From Prostheceraeus crozeri (lineage: Eukaryota; Platyhelminthes; Polycladida; Euryleptidae): DNA of 64,000 bases. The DNA is taken from positions 1 to 64,000 of the forward strand of contig CAJQUW010001459.1 in NCBI GenBank assembly GCA_907163375.1. The letters run 5' to 3'. Made by a program: the position numbers and the translations under genes. This document shows, in pieces, positions 1 through 11,600 of the stretch (the first letter of the stretch is position 1; each line of letters begins with the position of its first letter). Under the pieces are notes generated by a model that saw only the letters and a list, made by a program, of their open reading frames with translations, had not been told where the DNA came from and did no database searches.

Positions 1-870
1 TAGTTGGGGTGCTAAGTCGACAATAAGGGCTGAACCGTGCAAATAGAGGGTAGAGGTCCAGATTTTTGCTCAAATACAGATTAAGGTATGAGTATTCTAT
101 CTTGATATGTATCTCTTTGGACACTTTTATATTTGACGCATAGTCATCAGCCAAAAAATGCTGTTTTACATGGAGAATCCCTATCTAAGATATTAATTGT
201 TTTAGTCCGCCGCAATTCACTGCTGCTACATTTGCAAGCGTCACTATTAAAGGGTAACAATAATCAGCGAAGTTTAATTTTAGTCAGCTGCAAAATATTT
301 ATCTGAAATGACACGTGCTCTAATATAATAAACAAGTTGAATGGTGAAATTGTACTTCAACTTAACGAAATTGATGATATAAATATAGTTTGGTGAACTT
401 AATGTGTTTTAAGAATGACATCAGCTGGTGTAATGCAAGCATACACCCACAGTATCGTTGTAATCGATTTTGAACAATTTGCGGTTATTTATGACATGGT
501 GGAGATCGTCTCACATTTTTTAGTAAATATAGCATTTCGTTAAATAATGTATCGACAACAATTGAAAGTAGGTCGCTCATTCAACTATTTCTACAAAGAG
601 AAATGCATGTAGTGGCTGCTAAAATACATCGAAGGTCAAAATGAAAACTAATAAAGTACACGAAATCCAAAAACTCATAAAAGAGGGTATTTTTGCGTTG
701 AATAATTAACGTACGACTCGCAAGTGGAGCGAGCGTACAAAATATGTCACATTTGGAGAGAGGTAGATTTTTCCAGCTGACGTTTAGGACAAAATTAATA
801 GGTAATGGCTATTATACTGGCTGAGCTGGAACAATTTTAATCTGGCGGCTGTTACACCGAATTAGCCAGC
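1..870 (+). repeat. Dispersed repeat copy A (inverted partner at 20,665-21,015)
   Basis: Positions 10-120 read in the opposite orientation to 20,900-21,015. Both share a block containing gtgcaaat-gagggtagagg followed by ccagatttttgc, and further in atatgtatctcttt. A second block near 760-870 (ccagctga, a/taatggctat, ggctgagctgg, gttacaccg) matches the reverse complement of 20,665-20,760. Copy A has about 500 bases between the two blocks that copy B lacks. No coding capacity is seen. The ends suggest an old non-autonomous transposon family, but I see no clean target duplication. Confidence 0.55.
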
Positions 871-1283
871 AAGACTGATTACCTAATAGATAAGCAGGAT
901 ATGGAAAGTATCTACATTAAATAAAGCACTAATTTTAACTTTGTTACATTAAGAGTTTCCGAATCACCGTGGGGAATTAAGTTTACTTCGCTTAAGAAAT
1001 CACTAAGTATCTCAGAAAACATCGAAGACGAAGATAAACCAAGCAGGGCAAGCAAGACAAGCAACGAGTCAAGACTCATTCTAATGAAATTTTTTGTCTT
1101 ATTGAATGATCTGCAGCCATGCTTGTAGCTAATAAACATGAGGCGTGTTTGATAGATATGGAAGACTTTTGTACAGGCTTTAATACCGGGTGTAATAGCC
1201 ACTACATAATAAAAAGGTTCACTGAATAAATCAGTCAATACCCAAAGCATTCAAATTATAGATAATTTCGTTTAAATGTTGGT
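871..1283. other. No feature recognised
   Basis: A reverse-strand open frame (912-1250) has no recognisable domain and no splice or codon support, so I do not call it a gene. It lies between the dispersed repeat and the tandem-repeat tract. Confidence 0.4.
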
Positions 1284-3030
1284 GCATCCCTTCTTAGTGT
1301 CATTCTCTAGATCACATCAAACAGGAACACCCAACGGACAAATCTGTCCTGAGAAACATTTTACGCAATAAATACATTGTTTTCACCAATTTTAAAAAAA
1401 AGATTATCACCATCATTACTTTACAGCACACCGACAGTCAAATTTGCCAATACTCATTAGTGTGGAGAAATATAAAACGTCAACTTCCCTTAGTAGACTG
1501 AATGTTTCAATAAAGTAAGGTAAGTCAAACATAAGGTCTAAGTTTCGACAGTCTCTGTCAGCTTCAGGGTGCAGTAGTTTTTTTACTGCGACTTGAAGTT
1601 GACAGAGACTGCGAGAAACGTTGGCTTTTGGATATGCATGCCATATTTTGCCTACCGTACTTTATGAAAACGTTCGTCCTACTAAAAGGAGTTCACTTTT
1701 AATAATTTTTCCCCACAGATGACCATGAACCTCCTGTGTCAAGCAAAACGTTGTCAATACTGCTTCAATCACCACCAACCTAGCTCACTTCACGCATTCT
1801 AAGCAAGCCTTCACCAATATGACAAGAATATCTTTAACAACATAACTGGCCTGTGTACACTGACAGACAGAAATACCTCAATCACAATCAAACTTGTCCC
1901 ACATCTTCTGTGTCATTCAGTAGAGCGTTTCAAAATACAGCGGAAAACGGGAACTCTGGGCGGAAAAGCGGTTCTACGAGTAAAAGTACTTGGTCGGATG
2001 GATGCATTTCCGGCTACAGTTTCAGTTGTGGATCTGTATCTGAAAAGGCAGCGCATCGACACCAAAGGCCTTCTTGTCAATGCTGCCTCAATTCAAACCA
2101 AACGTTCCCCACATCTTCTCAGTGTCATTCACTAGATCACTTTAAAAGACAGTAGTCAACGGGCGACTCTGGACCAAGAAATAATTCTCAAAGTATAAGT
2201 ACTCCTCGGATAGATGCACCTCCGGGTGCAGTTTCAGTTGTGGATATGCATCTGAAAATGGCAGTGCAACGATACCGAAAACATTGTCAATGCTGCCTCA
2301 ATTCGAACCAAACTGGCATCAGCCAGGCATGGGAAGCACCTCGCGCAATCAACGCTGGCCTTTACCAATTCTGCAAAAATTGTATTTTTCCCACAATTCT
2401 TTACACTGTCAGTCAAAACGTTGATAGTATTGTCTCAACCACAACCAACTCATTATCATTCTGCAGAGCACATCAGAAGGCAACAGCGCAACCCAGGCCT
2501 GACATGCACTGCATGCTATCATCACACGTTTTCACCAATTTTACAAAACTATAATTTTCAAGAACAACTTTACATCTACAGCGAATACTTTGCGAATTTG
2601 CCTCAATTGAAACAAAACTTACCCCATACATTCACAATTTTATCTCCAGAGTATCAAAATACAAGCGTTAACCGGCAAATCTGGCCGGAGAAAATTTCAC
2701 GCAATCATCACACATTTTCACCATTTTTACAAAAAATAGTTTTCGATCATATCTTCAAGCTGTTAGCCAAAAACTTTGTTAGCAGGCCTACTGCCTCAAT
2801 CAATACCGGAGTTGCCCAAAGCCTCAGTATCATTCTCCGTAGCGTTTCAAAACACAAGAGCAAAGGATAACTCTAGCTTGAGAACCACTTCTCCGAGATA
2901 AAGTACTTCGTCAAGTACATTGTAGATCTATGCTCACAGCATCATTTCAATTGTGGATCTGCATCTGAAAATGGCAATCACAGCGGTGGCCAAAACTTTG
3001 ACGATCCTGCCTCAATCACAGCTAAGCTTA
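1284..3030 (+). repeat. Degenerate tandem repeat, about 210-bp unit
   Basis: Recurring phrases mark the unit: ccacatcttct...gtgtcattca-tagatca, then gtttcagttgtggat, atctgaaaa-ggca, and tgtcaatgctgcctcaatt. The first phrase occurs near 1,290, 1,900, 2,108 and 2,815, and the last near 1,750, 2,080, 2,285 and 2,415. The two best copies (about 1,900 and 2,108) are spaced about 210 bp. Short forward and reverse open frames in the tract are by-products of the repeat. Divergence between copies is high, so this looks like an old, unhomogenised array. Confidence 0.6.
1542..1619. repeat. Imperfect hairpin (inverted repeat)
   Basis: The arm gtttcg-acagtctctgtcagcttca is followed, after a short T-rich loop, by its near reverse complement ending gacagagactgcgagaaac. 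Arms are about 33 nt with a handful of mismatches. The form could be a MITE fragment or a small-RNA precursor. Sequence alone does not separate these. Confidence 0.55.
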
Positions 3031-3359
3031 CCCACACAACTCCCTGACTAATAGGCGACATGTAGCACTTGAATTCTGAGATTTCGAATTGAAATGAGCA
3101 ATGAAAAAGATGATCAAGCGGTTTGGATCAGGTGAGCATCCACAGATTCGTGTAATTATACATATGCATTGATATGCAGTGACAGCTCTCAAAGAAGTCT
3201 TCCTTTGTAGAGATATCCGCAGTTTAAATATTTGAGTGAATACAGATGAAATTGTGTGGGATGACCGATGAGCAGAGCTAATCGATTCGGATTTTCTAGA
3301 TATGATGGATTGATGTATGTTTCTTGCATTTCCCATAACTTTTTCTATGTTTGATCACA

Positions 3360-3695
3360 CTAATCAATGCCCGAAGCCTAGATTCACAAGCACGAGTAAG
3401 CCCGCCGCGGTCTAGATTGATGCGACCGAGCACGCACAAGTACACCCGTTCGAGGTCAGAATTCACACGACTGAGCGCACCCGATGTCTATATTCATACG
3501 CCGGAGCACACGGAAGGTATACATTTGTGCGCCTGAACACGCCCGATGTCTGAAATCAGGTGTCCAAGGCAAGAATATCGACAACCGGAGTAGAGTGCGT
3601 GAGTTCATGAATTCAGACTACGGGTGTTTTCGAGCGTCCAATTTCGTCATCGGTCGCGCTCCGGTATATGAATGTAGACAACGGGCGTGCTCCTA
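3360..3695. repeat. Degenerate minisatellite, about 36-bp unit, inverted in its right half
   Basis: Units resembling gagcgcacccgatgtctata followed by ttcatacgccg recur from 3,365 to about 3,545. From about 3,560 to 3,695 the same unit is seen on the other strand: the reverse complement of 3,640-3,695 reads cacgcccgttgtctacattc. The tract is richer in C and G than its flanks. Small open frames here are artefacts of the periodicity. Confidence 0.55.
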
Positions 3696-3699
3696 AGAA

Positions 3700-5290
3700 T
3701 GATCATGAGAAGGTGTGGACCTACTTTGGTTTGCAGGTGAAGCAGGATCATTTATGTTTTGCCGACGTTGTGAAGTTGTGTTGCAAAGAAAATGTCGTAC
3801 AATTCGCATATTGCTGGAAACATTCAAGGATTTCATGAGTTGTTTCACAGGTCATTGCTGTCTGTTGCGTGCTACGTTGTTGCACCCCATGGAGTATTAT
3901 CATGAGAAGGTGTGGACAGATCTTGGTTGCAACTGAGTCAGAATCATCAAGGTTTTTCTTGGCGATGTGAAGTTGCATTCATGATGCGAAGAAAATGACG
4001 TGAAAAAAATTCGAGAGATGACGGAAAATTCAAATGATTGCATGAGTTGCTTCTCAGGTCAGAGTCGCCGGTTGGATGTTGCTTTGCAAAGTCGTATAGA
4101 GAAAATGATGATAAGAAGGCATGAACAGACTTTGGTTGCAACTGAGCCAGAATCATCAAGGTTTTTCTTGGCGATGTGAAGTCATGTTGCGAAGAAACTG
4201 ATGTGAAATTCGAGAGGTAATGGAAAATTCCGATGATTGCATGAGTTGTTTCTCAGGTCAATGCTTTTCCGTTGCTTGTTGCGTTGTGTAGCAACCATGG
4301 AGTATTATCATGAAAGGTGGGGACAGACTTGGTTGCAACTGGCAGATTTCATAAGGTTTTTTTGGCATGTGGAAGTCATGTTGCGAAAGAAAACTGATGT
4401 GAAATCGAGAGGTATGGAAAATTCAAATGATTCCATCAGTTGTGCTCTCAGGTCAGGGGTCGTCGGTTGGATGTTGGTCTTTGAAAGTCGTTTAGAGAAA
4501 TGGGAAATAAGAGGGTTGAAAGACTCTGGTTTGCAGAGGAAGCGGAATCATAATGTTTTTATGAAGCCATGAAGTTGAATTCATGATGCGAAGGAGAAAA
4601 CGATCTTGAAAAATTGGAAATTCAAATGATTCCATCAGTTGCTTCTCAGGTCAGACGTAGCAAAGTTGTTTTGCGTTTAGAGAATGTAACAAAGTTAAAA
4701 AAACAGGAAGCTAATGACTAATGTTTTACTTTTCAATAGGTACATAGTATGATTTTAAAAAGAGGTTTTATTTCCTAAAAGTCAAAAAATTTTAAAAATA
4801 CTTACTAGAAGGACAAACAACGCATCTCTTCTCCTCTCCTCATGTGTAATGAACTGGCGAGTAAGTCGAGGTGATCAAAATTCCGATGATTATCAGTTGT
4901 TTTTTGAAAAGATCCTATTTGTCGTTGCCCATTCAGATGAGAAGGTGAGGACAGGACTGTTTCCAATCAGTTAGGGTAACAAATGTCTTGCTGACGTCAT
5001 GAAGCTTTGTTGCGAAGATAATGAAAAGTTTAAAAAATTGGTTCGATGATTGAAGACACAAAATTGACACAAAACATTCCATGATTGCATGAATTGTTTT
5101 CTTGTCAGAGTCATCGATTGTTGCCGTTTTTTTGTAATGAATCGTTATGTGAAAGTGTGGCAGACGCTTGCAATTGAGCCAGAATCACTAATGTTTTTTC
5201 TTGACGTTTTAAATTTTTTGTCAACGATGAGGCATGCTGAAATACCAGATCTAGCTAATAACACAGCGGGATTACTTTTTGCTATCTACT
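3700..5290 (+). repeat. Degenerate tandem array, about 200-bp unit
   Basis: Each unit begins with a version of atcatgagaaggtgtggaca, then cttggttgcaactga-ccagaatcat, aaggttttt-ttggc, a gaagtcatgttgcgaag block and tgattgcatgagttgtttc. Starts lie near 3,702, 3,898, 4,108, 4,306 and 4,506, with weaker copies near 4,938 and 5,140. Spacing is about 195-210 bp. The units are clearly diverged, unlike the adjacent 355-bp satellite, and I see no obvious similarity between the two families. Confidence 0.65.
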
Positions 5291-5578
5291 AAATCTACCA
5301 CGTGCGTAAGAGAATTAATATTTGGAGTTCCTTAAGCTAAAACCTGTGGGTTTAAAAAATGGCTTGGGAGAATTGTACAAAATATGCACATCTATTACAA
5401 ATTATTTAAGGGAGCACTATTTTTAATGAGGTTCTCCTGTATCTTCCAAAAAATTTTGCTCTTTTCCTGATTCATTTTTATAGCGTTCGGTGCCTGTTGT
5501 GGTGCTCCTTTTTGGTAGAACATCAACAGGAACTTGGTCAGGACGATCGCGTTTCGACCGCTTAATTTTCGGAAATTC
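5291..5578. other. No gene; unclassified A/T-rich flank
   Basis: I see no domain or repeat membership between the 200-bp array and the hairpin. A short reverse open frame is present but is not convincing. Confidence 0.35.
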
Positions 5579-5650
5579 AATGGGACCCAGTACGTAGAGG
5601 AGGAAGTATAAAAAAACTTATACTTCCTCCTCTACGTAGTGGGTCCCATT
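5579..5650. repeat. Near-perfect 32-bp inverted repeat (hairpin) bordering the satellite
   Basis: The arm 5,579-5,610 starts aatgggaccca and ends gaggaagtata. Its reverse complement follows at 5,619-5,650 after an 8-nt A-rich spacer. I count one mismatch in 32 pairs. It sits immediately left of the first recognisable satellite monomer. Confidence 0.85.
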
Positions 5651-5680
5651 TAACAAAAACGGGTGGTCGTATCTGACCTC

Positions 5681-8600
5681 ACTACAGAATGCACATCATG
5701 CAGCAGAAAAAGTCCGCAAAGATGCGAAGGAGTTGTGGTCAGAAAACGGCAGATTTTCAATCAGTAGGCCATGTTTTCAAACTTCCGAAGGATCTGTAGG
5801 ACAGAATATTACATGGAATTTAAAGAAACCTGATGTAACTCTGAAGGAGATGCCATGGAACGTTTCTGTAGCTCTACAGAATTTTCGGCAATGAAGAATG
5901 GGAGTTGTGACTACCTTTGTTTTTGAAAATTTGAAATTCGATTAAAGCGGTCATCTTGTGTAGGCCCTATAGGACAAAGCACTGCATGGATTTTGATGAA
6001 AATTCACGCAAATGTGAGTGAGATGCCATAGAACGTTGGTGTGGCTCTACGGAATTGTCTGCAACGAGGAACAGTAGTTGTGACTAGCTGTGTTTTTGAA
6101 AATTTGAAAATCAGCTGCGTAAGCTGTTGTTTTTAGCTTATAAATTCTCTGTAGGACAGGGCACTGTTTGGATTTTGATGAAACTTAATGTGAAGGTGAT
6201 AGAGGTACCGTGGAGCATTGCTGTAGCTCTACAGAATTTTCGGCAATGAAGAATGGGAGTTGTGACTACCTTTGTTTTTGAAAATTTGAAATTCGATTAA
6301 AGCGGTCATCTTGTGTAGGCCCTATAGGACAAAGCACTGCATGGATTTTGATGAAAATTCACGCAAATGTGAGTGAGATGCCATAGAACGTTGGTGTGGC
6401 TCTACGGAATTGTCTGCAACGAGGAACAGTAGTTGTGACTAGCTGTGTTTTTGAAAATTTGAAAATCAGCTGCGTAAGCTGTTGTTTTTAGCTTATAAAT
6501 TCTCTGTAGGACAGGGCACTGTTTGGATTTTGATGAAACTTAATGTGAAGGTGATAGAGGTACCGTGGAGCATTGCTGTAGCTCTACAGAATTTTCGGCA
6601 ATGAAGAATGGGAGTTGTGACTACCTTTGTTTTTGAAAATTTGAAATTCGATTAAAGCGGTCATCTTGTGTAGGCCCTATAGGACAAAGCACTGCATGGA
6701 TTTTGATGAAAATTCACGCAAATGTGAGTGAGATGCCATAGAACGTTGGTGTAGCTCTACGGAATTGTCTGCAACGAGGAACAGTAGTTGTGACTAGCTG
6801 TGTTTTTGAAAATTTGAAAATCAGCTGCGTAAGCTGTTGTTTTTAGCTTATAAATTCTCTGTAGGACAGGGCACTGTTTGGATTTTGATGAAACTTAATG
6901 TGAAGGTGATAGAGGTACCGTGGAGCATTGCTGTAGCTCTACAGAATTTTCGGCAATGAAGAATGGGAGTTGTGACTACCTTTGTTTTTGAAAATTTGAA
7001 ATTCGATTAAAGCGGTCATCTTGTGTAGGCCCTATAGGACAAAGCACTGCATGGATTTTGATGAAAATTCACGCAAATGTGAGTGAGATGCCATAGAACG
7101 TTGGTGTAGCTCTACGGAATTGTCTGCAACGAGGAACAGTAGTTGTGACTAGCTGTGTTTTTGAAAATTTGAAAATCAGCTGCGTAAGCTGTTGTTTTTA
7201 GCTTATAAATTCTCTGTAGGACAGGGCACTGTTTGGATTTTGATGAAACTTAATGTGAAGGTGATAGAGGTACCGTGGAGCATTGCTGTAGCTCTACAGA
7301 ATTTTCGGCAATGAAGAATGGGAGTTGTGACTACCTTTGTTTTTGAAAATTTGAAATTCGATTAAAGCGGTCATCTTGTGTAGGCCCTATAGGACAAAGC
7401 ACTGCATGGATTTTGATGAAAATTCACGCAAATGTGAGTGAGATGCCATAGAACGTTGGTGTAGCTCTACGGAATTGTCTGCAACGAGGAACAGTAGTTG
7501 TGACTAGCTGTGTTTTTGAAAATTTGAAAATCAGCTGCGTAAGCTGTTGTTTTTAGCTTATAAATTCTCTGTAGGACAGGGCACTGTTTGGATTTTGATG
7601 AAACTTAATGTGAAGGTGATAGAGGTACCGTGGAGCATTGCTGTAGCTCTACAGAATTTTCGGCAATGAAGAATGGGAGTTGTGACTACCTTTGTTTTGA
7701 AAATTTGAAATTCGATTAAAGTGGTCATCTTGTGTAGGCCCTATAGGACAAAGCACTGCATGGATTTTGATGAAAATTCACGCAAATGTGAGTGAGATGC
7801 CATAGAACGTTGGTGTGGCTCTACGGAATTGTCTGCAACGAGGAACAGTAGTTGTGACTAGCTGTGTTTTTGAAAATTTGAAAATCAGCTGCGTAAGCTG
7901 TTGTTTTTAGCTTATAAATTCTCTGTAGGACAGGGCACTGTTTGGATTTTGATGAAACTTAATGTGAAGGTGATAGAGGTACCGTGGAGCATTGCTGTAG
8001 CTCTACAGAATTTTCGGCAATGAAGAATGGGAGTTGTGACTACCTTTGTTTTTGAAAATTTGAAATTCGATTAAAGCGGTCATCTTGTGTAGGCCCTATA
8101 GGACAAAGCACTGCATGGATTTTGATGAAAATTCACGCAAATGTGAGTGAGATGCCATAGAACGTTGGTGTGGCTCTACGGAATTGTCTGCAACGAGGAA
8201 CAGTAGTTGTGACTAGCTGTGTTTTTGAAAATTTGAAAATCAGCTGCGTAAGCTGTTGTTTTTAGCTTATAAATTCTCTGTAGGACAGGGCACTGTTTGG
8301 ATTTTGATGAAACTTAATGTGAAGGTGATAGAGGTACCGTGGAGCATTGCTGTAGCTCTACAGAATTTTCGGCAATGAAGAATGGGAGTTGTGACTACCT
8401 TTGTTTTTGAAAATTTGAAATTCGATTAAAGCGGTCATCTTGTGTAGGCCCTATAGGACAAAGCACTGCATGGATTTTGATGAAAATTCACGCAAATGTG
8501 AGTGAGATGCCATAGAACGTTGGTGTAGCTCTACGGAATTGTCTGCAACGAGGAACAGTAGTTGTGACTAGCTGTGTTTTTGAAAATTTGAAAATCAGCT

Positions 8601-11600
8601 GCGTAAGCTGTTGTTTTTAGCTTATAAATTCTCTGTAGGACAGGGCACTGTTTGGATTTTGATGAAACTTAATGTGAAGGTGATAGAGGTACCGTGGAGC
8701 ATTGCTGTAGCTCTACAGAATTTTCGGCAATGAAGAATGGGAGTTGTGACTACCTTTGTTTTTGAAAATTTGAAATTCGATTAAAGCGGTCATCTTGTGT
8801 AGGCCCTATAGGACAAAGCACTGCATGGATTTTGATGAAAATTCACGCAAATGTGAGTGAGATGCCATAGAACGTTGGTGTAGCTCTACGGAATTGTCTG
8901 CAACGAGGAACAGTAGTTGTGACTAGCTGTGTTTTTGAAAATTTGAAAATCAGCTGCGTAAGCTGTTGTTTTTAGCTTATAAATTCTCTGTAGGACAGGG
9001 CACTGTTTGGATTTTGATGAAACTTAATGTGAAGGTGATAGAGGTACCGTGGAGCATTGCTGTAGCTCTACAGAATTTTCGGCAATGAAGAATGGGAGTT
9101 GTGACTACCTTTGTTTTTGAAAATTTGAAATTCGATTAAAGCGGTCATCTTGTGTAGGCCCTATAGGACAAAGCACTGCATGGATTTTGATGAAAATTCA
9201 CGCAAATGTGAGTGAGATGCCATAGAACGTTGGTGTAGCTCTACGGAATTGTCTGCAACGAGGAACAGTAGTTGTGACTAGCTGTGTTTTTGAAAATTTG
9301 AAAATCAGCTGCGTAAGCTGTTGTTTTTAGCTTATAAATTCTCTGTAGGACAGGGCACTGTTTGGATTTTGATGAAACTTAATGTGAAGGTGATAGAGGT
9401 ACCGTGGAGCATTGCTGTAGCTCTACAGAATTTTCGGCAATGAAGAATGGGAGTTGTGACTACCTTTGTTTTTGAAAATTTGAAATTCGATTAAAGCGGT
9501 CATCTTGTGTAGGCCCTATAGGACAAAGCACTGCATGGATTTTGATGAAAATTCACGCAAATGTGAGTGAGATGCCATAGAACGTTGGTGTGGCTCTACG
9601 GAATTGTCTGCAACGAGGAACAGTAGTTGTGACTAGCTGTGTTTTTGAAAATTTGAAAATCAGCTGCGTAAGCTGTTGTTTTTAGCTTATAAATTCTCTG
9701 TAGGACAGGGCACTGTTTGGATTTTGATGAAACTTAATGTGAAGGTGATAGAGGTACCGTGGAGCATTGCTGTAGCTCTACAGAATTTTCGGCAATGAAG
9801 AATGGGAGTTGTGACTACCTTTGTTTTTGAAAATTTGAAATTCGATTAAAGCGGTCATCTTGTGTAGGCCCTATAGGACAAAGCACTGCATGGATTTTGA
9901 TGAAAATTCACGCAAATGTGAGTGAGATGCCATAGAACGTTGGTGTGGCTCTACGGAATTGTCTGCAACGAGGAACAGTAGTTGTGACTAGCTGTGTTTT
10001 TGAAAATTTGAAAATCAGCTGCGTAAGCTGTTGTTTTTAGCTTATAAATTCTCTGTAGGACAGGGCACTGTTTGGATTTTGATGAAACTTAATGTGAAGG
10101 TGATAGAGGTACCGTGGAGCATTGCTGTAGCTCTACAGAATTTTCGGCAATGAAGAATGGGAGTTGTGACTACCTTTGTTTTTGAAAATTTGAAATTCGA
10201 TTAAAGCGGTCATCTTGTGTAGGCCCTATAGGACAAAGCACTGCATGGATTTTGATGAAAATTCACGCAAATGTGAGTGAGATGCCATAGAACGTTGGTG
10301 TGGCTCTACGGAATTGTCTGCAACGAGGAACAGTAGTTGTGACTAGCTGTGTTTTTGAAAATTTGAAAATCAGCTGCGTAAGCTGTTGTTTTTAGCTTAT
10401 AAATTCTCTGTAGGACAGGGCACTGTTTGGATTTTGATGAAACTTAATGTGAAGGTGATAGAGGTACCGTGGAGCATTGCTGTAGCTCTACAGAATTTTC
10501 GGCAATGAAGAATGGGAGTTGTGACTACCTTTGTTTTTGAAAATTTGAAATTCGATTAAAGCGGTCATCTTGTGTAGGCCCTATAGGACAAAGCACTGCA
10601 TGGATTTTGATGAAAATTCACGCAAATGTGAGTGAGATGCCATAGAACGTTGGTGTGGCTCTACGGAATTGTCTGCAACGAGGAACAGTAGTTGTGACTA
10701 GCTGTGTTTTTGAAAATTTGAAAATCAGCTGCGTAAGCTGTTGTTTTTAGCTTATAAATTCTCTGTAGGACAGGGCACTGTTTGGATTTTGATGAAACTT
10801 AATGTGAAGGTGATAGAGGTACCGTGGAGCATTGCTGTAGCTCTACAGAATTTTCGGCAATGAAGAATGGGAGTTGTGACTACCTTTGTTTTTGAAAATT
10901 TGAAATTCGATTAAAGCGGTCATCTTGTGTAGGCCCTATAGGACAAAGCACTGCATGGATTTTGATGAAAATTCACGCAAATGTGAGTGAGATGCCATAG
11001 AACGTTGGTGTGGCTCTACGGAATTGTCTGCAACGAGGAACAGTAGTTGTGACTAGCTGTGTTTTTGAAAATTTGAAAATCAGCTTCGTAAGTTGTTGTT
11101 TTTAGCTGATAAATTCTCTGTAGGACAGGGCACTGTTTGGATTTTGATGAAACTTAATGTGAAGGTGATAGAGGTACCGTGGAGCATTGCTGTAGCTCTA
11201 CAGAATTTTCGGCAATGAAGAATGGGAGTTGTGACTACCTTTGTTTTTGAAAATTTGAAATTCGATTAAAGCGGTCATCTTGTGTAGGCCCTATAGGACA
11301 AAGCACTGCATGGATTTTGATGAAAATTCACGCAAATGTGAGTGAGATGCCATAGAACGTTGGTGTAGCTCTACGGAATTGTCTGCAACGAGGAACAGTA
11401 GTTGTGACTAGCTGTGTTTTTGAAAATTTGAAAATCAGCTGCGTAAGCTGTTGTTTTTAGCTTATAAATTCTCTGTAGGACAGGGCACTGTTTGGATTTT
11501 GATGAAACTTAATGTGAAGGTGATAGAGGTACCGTGGAGCATTGCTGTAGCTCTACAGAATTTTCGGCAATGAAGAATGGGAGTTGTGACTACCTTTGTT

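Noticed and set aside
912-1250. Reverse open frame of 112 codons as a gene
   Set aside because: No domain, no splice or promoter evidence; length is within chance for A/T-rich DNA.
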